A stretch of DNA of 16,770 nucleotides, taken from positions 1-16,770 of the forward strand of contig CAKOVA010000042.1 in assembly GCA_934120735.1 (NCBI GenBank), in the 5' to 3' direction. The position numbers were made by a program, and so were the translations under genes. Below the pieces are notes generated by a model, which was not told the origin of the DNA, searched no databases, and saw nothing but the letters and a program-made list of their open reading frames with translations. This DNA comes from an uncultured Prevotella sp. (GTDB taxonomy: Bacteria > Bacteroidota > Bacteroidia > Bacteroidales > Bacteroidaceae). Positions 7,034 through 12,742 of the stretch are shown one piece after another (positions within the stretch are counted from its first letter, which is position 1; the number at the start of each line of letters is the position of its first letter).

Positions 7034-7831
7034 CTACTCTGTCTTTTCCGAAGGTTTTGCCAAATCAGCAGGTGATGCCGGAGGTGGAAGCTGCTGTGCA
7101 TTCGGTACCGATTGACTGGCTGCAGCAGGCACATCCTTCAAGCCATTCATGATTTGTTCGTTCTCCTGTGCCTTTTGATAGTAATCTTTAACGTACGGAT
7201 CGTTCTTGAATTGGTTGGTAGCCTTGCTCATGATGTCCTCAATCCATGGGGTCAGCTCGGGATATTGATTACCGATGGTCATCATGAAGAACACGCCTGG
7301 CCCCAACACATTGTCGAAATTATCTGTCACGAAGGTAGTAACCAGATGGTCTTCCCGTTGACTCAAACTTTCTGCTTCAGCATTGAGCTGCGCGTTAACC
7401 ACATCCATGTTGCTTCCGTTCATGATGGCTTGGTCATGTCGATGCACCAGTTCGGCTTGCTGACTCTTCAGCTGATTGTACTCATTGAAGAACTTAAACA
7501 GCTTATCATTCAAGGGTGTGCCGCTCACAATCTGCTGAGTGTTGTTGATTTTGATGTTGATGTCCCCCTCTTCCAACACGAAGGTAAGCACGCTCCTGTC
7601 ATCCATGAAGATATTGGCCATACGAGCCGAATCCAATGTTCCTGCGAACTGAAACTGCCCATGTACCACTTCACTGGAGTCGATGTTCTTGAAATCGTTA
7701 TCTTGCAGCACCTTGAGGTACAACATTCTGCCGTCCAAATCGGTTACGTTGGATGACCCTTGCACATGATAGCTGTTCGCGCAAGACGTGAACACTACAA
7801 GAGAAATAAGCAGGTATAATATCTTATTCAT
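7034..7831 (-). CDS. Lipoprotein with an N-terminal DUF4369-like domain
   Basis: The 265-residue protein begins with a signal peptide and lipobox ending VVFTSC, so Cys17 is the likely lipidated residue and the mature protein is envelope-anchored. Residues about 22-115 resemble the DUF4369 domain, which in Bacteroidetes usually precedes a thioredoxin-like domain: a beta-rich stretch with LDGRMLYLKVL, GQFQFAGTLD and LEEGDINIKI. No thioredoxin CxxC follows. Instead there is a helical middle (about 108-225) with Gln, Glu and Lys, and a Pro/Ala-rich tail (about 233-265). It is the first gene of an apparent operon with pyrC, a metallophosphoesterase and plsC. Function is unknown; the domain assignment is from pattern memory and is moderate. 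Confidence 0.75.
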   Translation of the reverse strand: MNKILYLLISLVVFTSCANSYHVQGSSNVTDLDGRMLYLKVLQDNDFKNIDSSEVVHGQFQFAGTLDSARMANIFMDDRSVLTFVLEEGDINIKINNTQQIVSGTPLNDKLFKFFNEYNQLKSQQAELVHRHDQAIMNGSNMDVVNAQLNAEAESLSQREDHLVTTFVTDNFDNVLGPGVFFMMTIGNQYPELTPWIEDIMSKATNQFKNDPYVKDYYQKAQENEQIMNGLKDVPAAASQSVPNAQQLPPPASPADLAKPSEKTE

Positions 7832-7913
7832 ATATGTATTCTTGTTCTGTTTCTTTCAGGACACCTTGTCAGCACTCTCTGGAAAACCTCATTCACTCAC
7901 AATCCTGGTCGTC

Positions 7914-7995
7914 CATCTTCTGCAAAGATGGTGCAAGCCGAAGGCAATCAAGCTTGTTTGAAATTGCTGAGGCGCCGCCCATCTTCTGCAAAGAT
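7914..7995. repeat. Single 66-bp repeat unit with 16-bp flanking direct repeats, leader of the lipoprotein-pyrC operon
   Basis: CATCTTCTGCAAAGAT occurs at 7914-7929 and 7980-7995, exactly 66 bases apart. The enclosed sequence (GTGCAAGCCGAAGGCAATCAAG, broken here as GTGCAAGCCG and AAGGCAATCAAG, then CTTG, ATTGCTGAGGCG) is clearly related to the tandem unit at 3491-3617, which has the same 66-base period. CCATCTT/AAGATGG at 7913-7931 is a 7-bp inverted repeat. On the minus strand AAGATGG near the transcript start could pair with CCATCTT at the far end, enclosing the unit in one stem. The right edge is fused to the -7 box at 7989-7996. Confidence 0.8.
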
Positions 7996-8018
7996 AATAT
8001 GTATTGTTTGTGAACAAA
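7989..8018 (-). promoter_or_regulatory. Promoter of the lipoprotein-pyrC-phosphoesterase-plsC operon
   Basis: On the minus strand there is a TTTG (8015-8018), 18 bases, and TATCTTTG (7989-7996), a full consensus match. The ATG is 157 bases further on, a long leader that contains the 66-bp repeat unit. Confidence 0.75.
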
Positions 8019-8085
8019 ATTATTTAATGCTATTTAATTTGTTTATGGGTACCTTTTAGCATTTTTTTGGAATACAGAGCCTCAT

Positions 8086-8493
8086 CTATTCCTCTTTTGA
8101 CAACTCGTGCTCGATGCGGTGCATGGTGTACATTTCCAGAATGGCCGCAATGAGCAGCAGAACCACCCACTTGTTATAAATGGTGTTATAGTACGTCAGG
8201 TAGTTGTCGAAGGCCGATTGCAGAAAGCGATAAACCATGTCCACCATCAGAAAACCAGACAGGATGAAGAAGATGTCGGCCAAGCTCATGATGCGCTTCA
8301 GCCGCTTCACGATGAAGTTATTGCCTTGGTATTCCTGCATCATCTGCATGACACCGAACATCAAAGCGCCCGCAAGATAAATCCAACAAGCGATTTTCTG
8401 CTGCCACATCAGGGCGAAGCATCCGGCACCAACCACCATCATAGCCCCACCGGTGAGGAATATCAGGCTCTGGAGTTTATTGAGTTGTTTCAT
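8086..8493 (-). CDS. Four-helix membrane protein of unknown function, overlapping ftsB/divIC
   Basis: I do not recognise a named family. The 135-residue protein starting MKQLNKLQSLIF has four hydrophobic segments, near residues 9-31, 35-52, 68-90 and 108-123, with a short charged tail (EHELSKEE). Basic residues (VKRLKR) lie between helices 2 and 3. The start at 8493 overlaps the last 17 bases of the ftsB/divIC reading frame, a sign of translational coupling. Starts at 8529 or 8526 add 12 or 11 polar residues and would overlap by about 50 bases; they cannot be excluded. Its constant position right after a divisome gene would suggest a role at the septum or in the inner membrane, but this is inference. 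Confidence 0.75.
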   Translation of the reverse strand: MKQLNKLQSLIFLTGGAMMVVGAGCFALMWQQKIACWIYLAGALMFGVMQMMQEYQGNNFIVKRLKRIMSLADIFFILSGFLMVDMVYRFLQSAFDNYLTYYNTIYNKWVVLLLIAAILEMYTMHRIEHELSKEE

Positions 8494-8818
8494 TTGTCGA
8501 TTGAGGTTGTTCTGTTTTAGGGTCATCACTCAACACGAAAATGTCTTCATCGTCGGCCTTCATGAAATAATTCTCTCGGGCTATCTTCTTGATGGCACTA
8601 GGGTTGCGCTTTAGTTCTCTTAGTTTCTTCGTGTTGATTTCATTCAGCGATTTGTACTTGTTGATATCTTCTTTCAAATCACTGATTTGCCATTCCAGTT
8701 GGACACGTTTCATGAAACTGTTCTCATCAAGGACTCCAACAATGAGGAATCCGCCAACAATCACGATAAGGTATTTATAGTGATTGACGAAGCTCAGTAT
8801 GACATTGACACGTTTCAA
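8477..8818 (-). CDS. Septum formation initiator, FtsB/DivIC family
   Basis: FtsB/DivIC proteins are small bitopic membrane proteins that join the FtsL/FtsQ complex and help activate septal peptidoglycan synthesis. The 113-residue protein has a short cytoplasmic N-terminus, a single membrane helix (about 15-30), a coiled-coil-like stretch (about 34-68, WQISDLKEDINKYKSLNEI) and the family end region ARENYFMKADDEDIFVL (80-96). A Gln/Thr/Ser-rich tail follows. The ATG at 8818 is 22 bases after a -7 box. The next gene overlaps its end. It is transcribed divergently from dnaX. Confidence 0.88.
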   Translation of the reverse strand: MKRVNVILSFVNHYKYLIVIVGGFLIVGVLDENSFMKRVQLEWQISDLKEDINKYKSLNEINTKKLRELKRNPSAIKKIARENYFMKADDEDIFVLSDDPKTEQPQSTNETTQ

Positions 8819-8840
8819 GAGTGGTAGGATTTAATGATTG

Positions 8841-8870
8841 CAAAAATAAACATTATAATTGAAAACGAAA
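8841..8870 (-). promoter_or_regulatory. Probable promoter of the ftsB/divIC unit
   Basis: On the minus strand TATTTTTG (8841-8848) matches the -7 consensus TAnnTTTG. At the -33 position (8866-8870) there is only TTTCG, an imperfect match. The box ends 22 bases before the ATG at 8818. Confidence 0.5.
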
Positions 8871-8944
8871 AATGCGCCTGACATAATTTCATCTTATTAA
8901 CAAATAATCAAACAGGGCGGCCCAACGATGTCTAATCTTTTTGC

Positions 8945-8952
8945 TATCTTTG
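8945..8952 (+). promoter_or_regulatory. -7 box of dnaX
   Basis: TATCTTTG, a full match to TAnnTTTG, ends 19 bases before the dnaX ATG, giving a leader of about 14 bases like that of mfd. I could not find a convincing -33 element in the GC-richer sequence upstream. Confidence 0.6.
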
Positions 8953-8971
8953 CAAAACAAATTCATCCACA

Positions 8972-10753
8972 ATGAAAGATTACATTGTTTCAGCGCGCAA
9001 ATACCGGCCGATGACCTTTGACGCTGTCGTTGGCCAATCCGCGCTCATCACAACCCTTAAGAACGCCGTAAAGAGCGGGAAGCTGGCTCACGCCTATCTG
9101 TTCTGCGGCCCGCGTGGCGTCGGAAAGACCACCTGTGCGCGCATCTTTGCCAAAGCCATCAACTGCCTGAACCCCACTCCCGACGGTGAAGCCTGCAACG
9201 AGTGCGAGAGCTGCCAGGCCTTCAACGAGCAAAGATCGTACAACATTTTCGAACTTGACGCCGCCAGTAACAACTCGGTGGAGAACATCAAGTCGCTGAT
9301 GGATCAAACACGCATACCGCCACAGGTAGGCAAGTACAAGGTGTTCATCATCGACGAGGTGCACATGCTCTCCACATCGGCCTTCAACGCCTTTCTCAAA
9401 ACGCTGGAAGAGCCGCCCGCACACGTCATTTTCATCCTGGCAACGACCGAGAAACACAAGATTTTGCCCACCATCCTCTCGCGTTGTCAGATATATGATT
9501 TCGAGCGAATGGCCACTACAGACATCATCAACCACCTGAAAAATGTGGCTCAGCAGGAAGGAATCACCTACGAAGACGCTGCCCTGAACATCATCGCAGA
9601 GAAGGCTGACGGCGGCATGCGCGATGCCTTGTCGGTCTTCGATCAGGCTGCCAGCTTCTGTCAAGGTAACATCACGTACGACAAGGTGCTGGAAGACCTC
9701 AACGTGCTGGATGCAGACAATTACTTCAAGATAGTAGATTTGAGCCTCGAAAACAAAGTGAGCGACGTGATGGTGCTGCTCAACTCGATTCTTGCGAAAG
9801 GCTTCGATGGTGGACTTCTCACCAACGGACTGGGCTCGCACATACGCAACGTGCTCATGGCGAAGGATGCACAGACGTTAAGTTTGCTGGATGCAAGCGA
9901 GCAACAACGCCAGAAATACCAGCAACAGGCGCAAAAATGCCCGACAAAATTCTTATACCAAGCGTTGAAAATACTGAACCGTTGCGACGTAAACTACCGT
10001 CAGAGCAGCAACAAACGCCTGTTAGTAGAACTCACGCTCATCGAAGTGGCGCAAGTGACACAGGCGGATGACGCTTCCGACGGTGCGGGGCGCAGCCCCA
10101 AACGCTTAAAAGCCTTGTTCAAAAAGTTGGCTCCCGCGATGGGCGGCGAGACCAATCAACGTGTAGCGAGCTTAGAGACCGGCAAGGTGTCTTCAGCAAA
10201 TGCCCGCCACACCCCCATCACTTCAACACAACAACCATCAACTTCAACACCAGCTGCAACAAGTAAGTCAGCCGCTCAAAGGCCGCGACTGACACTCTCG
10301 GACATAGGAATGAGCTTCAACGACCTGCGTAACGGCGGCAAGAAGCCATCCTACCAAACCAAACCCGAACAACAAGTAACCACACAAAACACGGCCTTCA
10401 GCGAACAAGAGCTGATGATACAGTGGAAGATGATGTGCAACAGAATGCCACAAGAGAAGATAGGTTTGGCGCAACGCATGAAGAACTTGACGCCCCGTAT
10501 CACCACCTTCCCCAACATAGAAGTGGTTATCGACAACGACATCCTGCTCAAACAACTGCAAGAAGACAAGGAAAACATCTTGGCAGAGATGCGCACACTA
10601 CTGAAAAACGCGCAGCTCAACATCAACCTGCGCCTTGCAGAAGCCCAGGAAGTGACCAAGATTTACTCGAAACGCGAAATCTTTGAAATGCTCAAAAAGG
10701 AGAACCCACAGTTCTCCAAACTATGCCAAAGCTTAAAATTGCAGTTGGGATAA
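8972..10753 (+). CDS. dnaX: DNA polymerase III subunit gamma/tau
   Basis: DnaX forms the ATP-driven clamp loader that places the sliding clamp on DNA and links polymerase cores at the fork. The 593-residue protein has an N-terminal AAA+ domain: Walker A GPRGVGKTT (46-54), the four zinc cysteines C65, C75, C78 and C81, Walker B IIDEVHML (126-133), sensor 1 ATTEKHK (157-163) and the SRC arginine-finger motif (170-172). The clamp-loader middle domain follows to about 365. Then comes a low-complexity Ser/Thr/Pro/Gln linker (about 370-465) and a C-terminal tau-like domain (about 468-593). Full length suggests tau; I found no convincing frameshift signal for a separate gamma. Gene order is divergent from ftsB/divIC. 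No clear terminator follows. Confidence 0.95.
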   Translation: MKDYIVSARKYRPMTFDAVVGQSALITTLKNAVKSGKLAHAYLFCGPRGVGKTTCARIFAKAINCLNPTPDGEACNECESCQAFNEQRSYNIFELDAASNNSVENIKSLMDQTRIPPQVGKYKVFIIDEVHMLSTSAFNAFLKTLEEPPAHVIFILATTEKHKILPTILSRCQIYDFERMATTDIINHLKNVAQQEGITYEDAALNIIAEKADGGMRDALSVFDQAASFCQGNITYDKVLEDLNVLDADNYFKIVDLSLENKVSDVMVLLNSILAKGFDGGLLTNGLGSHIRNVLMAKDAQTLSLLDASEQQRQKYQQQAQKCPTKFLYQALKILNRCDVNYRQSSNKRLLVELTLIEVAQVTQADDASDGAGRSPKRLKALFKKLAPAMGGETNQRVASLETGKVSSANARHTPITSTQQPSTSTPAATSKSAAQRPRLTLSDIGMSFNDLRNGGKKPSYQTKPEQQVTTQNTAFSEQELMIQWKMMCNRMPQEKIGLAQRMKNLTPRITTFPNIEVVIDNDILLKQLQEDKENILAEMRTLLKNAQLNINLRLAEAQEVTKIYSKREIFEMLKKENPQFSKLCQSLKLQLG

Positions 10754-11188
10754 GTCTGTTTTCATTTGATTCTTCAAAACTTTCACGCACCCTAAAATGG
10801 GTCATTGGACGATGTCCGCCAAGTAAATTTATTTAACACGAGTTTTCTGTAAAATAGGATTTCTCATCACGGAAAAATGCCTTTTTTATCCCTCAAAATT
10901 GCACTTTCACACCTATTATCATGCCTTTACCCTTCAAAAGCATTGCTCTTACCATCCTATTTGCATGGGTTTGGACCCCAATTAACTACTTCTAACCGTC
11001 CAAAAACAGCGGTTTTCAGTACTTCCGAATAGGCTAAAACAAGACAAGTACTTAATTACCAACACTTTACATTTTGAGCGTATTTCAGGCAGAAGATTAT
11101 TTTGTGAGAAATACGCGAGTTATGAAGGGGGTAAAACCGCAAAGTTTTCTGTTTTTAACACTTTCGACATCCCATCACATGCATAGAT
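10754..11188. other. Gene-poor block of about 435 bp
   Basis: No long reading frame, no TAnnTTTG promoter and no known RNA was recognised on either strand. The longest short frame (10877-11032, plus, 51 codons) has no promoter or ribosome site. The block contains a perfect 9-bp inverted repeat, GCGTATTTC (11078-11086) and GAAATACGC (11108-11116), with a 21-base loop. It also contains smaller hairpins such as GGACGATGTCC near 10807. Base composition is AT-rich relative to the genes. It could be a decayed element or an unrecognised RNA; nothing decides. Confidence 0.4.
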
Positions 11189-11223
11189 AAAAAAAAGGCA
11201 TCGCCACATGTGACGTTGCCTCT
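11189..11223 (-). terminator. Intrinsic terminator of the 29-aa gene
   Basis: On the minus strand a hairpin (11197-11220), GGCAACGTCAC facing GTGGCGATGCC with two mismatches (ten paired bases), is followed directly by eight T residues (11189-11196). It lies about 55 bases after the stop codon of the small gene at 11279-11368, the only gene it can serve on this strand. Confidence 0.75.
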
Positions 11224-11278
11224 TTACATATTATTAAATAAAATAAATTCTCCTTTCAAAAGATGAAAGGCAAGATTT

Positions 11279-11368
11279 TTACTTGCTATTCAAGTTAATC
11301 TTGCTTCCCAAATGAATGGCCTGTGCTATAGTTATAGCCACAACAGCCAAAGTCATAATTGTTACCAT
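11279..11368 (-). CDS. 29-residue predicted membrane peptide
   Basis: A small gene with a complete transcription unit. On the minus strand the frame starts ATG 11368 and ends TAA 11279. The peptide starts MVTIMTLAVVAITIAQAIHL, one hydrophobic stretch long enough to cross a membrane (about 2-20), and ends with the polar tail GSKINLNSK. A purine-rich AAAGAAAGG lies 9 bases before the ATG. A full-consensus promoter lies upstream (11421-11452, leader about 48 bases) and an intrinsic terminator downstream (11189-11223). I do not recognise a family. Possibilities are a small subunit or regulator of a membrane complex or a type I toxin-like peptide; no antisense promoter for an antitoxin RNA was found. 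Function is unknown. Confidence 0.65.
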   Translation of the reverse strand: MVTIMTLAVVAITIAQAIHLGSKINLNSK

Positions 11369-11420
11369 AATCTTTTTACCTTTCTTTTAAATTTGTTATC
11401 CTTTTGTCTTAAAGACGATG

Positions 11421-11452
11421 CAAAGATACCATCAACCTGCTGTGTGCGCAAA
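11421..11452 (-). promoter_or_regulatory. Promoter of the 29-aa gene
   Basis: On the minus strand there is a TTTG (11449-11452), 20 bases, and TATCTTTG (11421-11428), a full match to the Bacteroidetes consensus. It points only towards the small gene at 11279-11368. Confidence 0.75.
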
Positions 11453-11480
11453 CATTTTCACTCATTAGTCGCATTTTATG

Positions 11481-11511
11481 CTGTTTTGTTGATACAAATC
11501 AAAGAAAACAG
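11481..11511. promoter_or_regulatory. Inverted repeat between two divergent promoters, possible operator
   Basis: CTGTTTT (11481-11487) and AAAACAG (11505-11511) are exact inverted arms, with a second inner pair TTGAT (11489-11493) and ATCAA (11498-11502). It lies about 30 bp from the -33 box of each of the two divergent promoters (11452 and 11545). The position and symmetry fit a site for a dimeric regulator; an RNA hairpin is unlikely because neither predicted transcript covers it. Confidence 0.4.
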
Positions 11512-11544
11512 TCATTGAGCTACTTCAAAAAACCTATTTATTTA

Positions 11545-11576
11545 TTTGGATATCCACTAATATTACGCTACATTTG
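11545..11576 (+). promoter_or_regulatory. Promoter of the LPG-synthase/flippase-like gene
   Basis: TTTG (11545-11548), 20 bases, TACATTTG (11569-11576): a full consensus match. The ATG at 11633 is 56 bases downstream of the box. pepD may share this promoter. Confidence 0.75.
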
Positions 11577-11632
11577 CATAGTATATTTCACATACCAGTA
11601 TATCAAACAAACAATATAACCAACGGCTCTCC

Positions 11633-12658
11633 ATGAAACAAGCCACCCATCAAACCTTGAAAGTAGCACTGTCTTTACTCCTTGGCAGTGCCATTCTATA
11701 CTGGATGTACCGCGACTTTGACTTTCAACTCATCAAGAACGTGGTACTGCATGAGATGGATTGGACCTGGATGTGGCTGTCGTTTCCGTTCGGAATATTG
11801 GCTGAAGCTTTTCGAGGTTGGCGTTGGAAACAAACGTTGCAGCCCATGGGTGAGCGTTCCAGGGCATCGGTCAGGGTTCATTCCGTATTCCTGTCGTATG
11901 CCGTCAGCTTGTTGGTTCCGCGCATAGGCGAGTTCGCCCGTTGTGGCATTTTAAGCAGATTTGACAGCGTTTCGTTTCCCAAAGCATTGGGAACCGTAGT
12001 GACCGAGCGCATCATCGACTCTCTTTTGGTGTTGCTCATCACGGCCCTCACGCTGACAGCCCAAATCAAGATATTCGATACTTTTTTCGTTCACACGGGT
12101 ACCAGCATTGACGCGATACTGCGACAATTCTCCACTGCAGGCTACATTGTCACGGCCATCTGCGCCATGGCGGTGTTTGTGCTGGCATTTTTCCTACTAA
12201 AACGTTTGTCTATATATAATAAGGTGAAAATCACCTTGCATGACATCGGACAAGGCATCGCTTCACTTCGACAGGTAAAAAGCATACCTTTGTTCATTGC
12301 TTTCACCTTATTAATATGGCTATGCTACTTCCTGCACTATTATCTCACCTTCTTTTGCTTTGATGCTACCGCCCACTTAGGACCGTCGTGCGCGTTGGTA
12401 ACGTTCATCGTAGGCTCCATTGCCGTTATCGTACCAACGCCAAACGGAGCCGGTCCCTGGCATTTTGCCGTCAAGACGATGCTGATTTTATACGGAGTAG
12501 CTGAAACCGATGCCCTATATTTTGTGCTGATTGTACACTCAGTGCAAACTCTTTTAGTGGCCTTGCTGGGCATATACGCGTGGATAGCCCTATCGTTCAC
12601 AAAGAAAAAACTTAAATGCGTGAAGGCAGGAAAAATCATTCTGCCAGCGCAAGAATAA
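11633..12658 (+). CDS. Polytopic membrane protein, lysylphosphatidylglycerol synthase TM region / flippase-like family (UPF0104)
   Basis: The 341-residue protein has about eight hydrophobic segments, near residues 9-25, 46-62, 84-97, 129-143, 170-189, 218-241, 253-268 and 296-322. It carries the family landmarks: FRGWRW (60-65), VPRIGEFARC (95-104), TERIIDS (124-130) and VPTPNGAGPWH (267-277). The family includes the membrane half of MprF, which flips aminoacylated phospholipids, and AglD-like proteins of lipid-linked sugar pathways. No aminoacyl-transferase domain is fused here, so it is probably a stand-alone lipid or glycolipid flippase-like protein; the substrate is unknown. It has its own promoter and is followed 84 bp later by pepD with no clear promoter between. 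Confidence 0.83.
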   Translation: MKQATHQTLKVALSLLLGSAILYWMYRDFDFQLIKNVVLHEMDWTWMWLSFPFGILAEAFRGWRWKQTLQPMGERSRASVRVHSVFLSYAVSLLVPRIGEFARCGILSRFDSVSFPKALGTVVTERIIDSLLVLLITALTLTAQIKIFDTFFVHTGTSIDAILRQFSTAGYIVTAICAMAVFVLAFFLLKRLSIYNKVKITLHDIGQGIASLRQVKSIPLFIAFTLLIWLCYFLHYYLTFFCFDATAHLGPSCALVTFIVGSIAVIVPTPNGAGPWHFAVKTMLILYGVAETDALYFVLIVHSVQTLLVALLGIYAWIALSFTKKKLKCVKAGKIILPAQE

Positions 12659-12742
12659 CAGAAAAACCTATTTATTCACCACGAGTTGGAAGCAAAGTGT
12701 ATTAAAACTCACCAGCAACAACTCTTAAAAAAACAAAATACT

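Noticed and set aside
8041..8100. GGAATA/TATTCC inverted repeat at the end of the four-helix protein gene as a terminator
   Set aside because: In the transcribed direction it is followed by A residues, not T residues, and one arm lies inside the stop region of the gene.
10081..10140. Possible dnaX frameshift signal: GGGGCGCAGCCCC hairpin followed by TTAAAAG and TTCAAAAAG
   Set aside because: The run is not a proper XXXYYYZ slippery heptamer in the reading frame and the hairpin lies upstream, not downstream, of it.
10877..11032. 51-codon plus-strand frame in the gap after dnaX
   Set aside because: No promoter, no ribosome site, no recognisable protein; short frames of this size occur by chance.
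11312..11518. 68-codon plus-strand frame
   Set aside because: It is antisense to the 29-aa gene and its promoter, with Ser/His/Asn-rich composition unlike real proteins.
12661..12676. Shared AAAAACCTATTTATT upstream of the flippase-like gene and upstream of pepD
   Set aside because: A 15-base AT-rich match at two sites is weak evidence; no promoter box follows at the pepD site.
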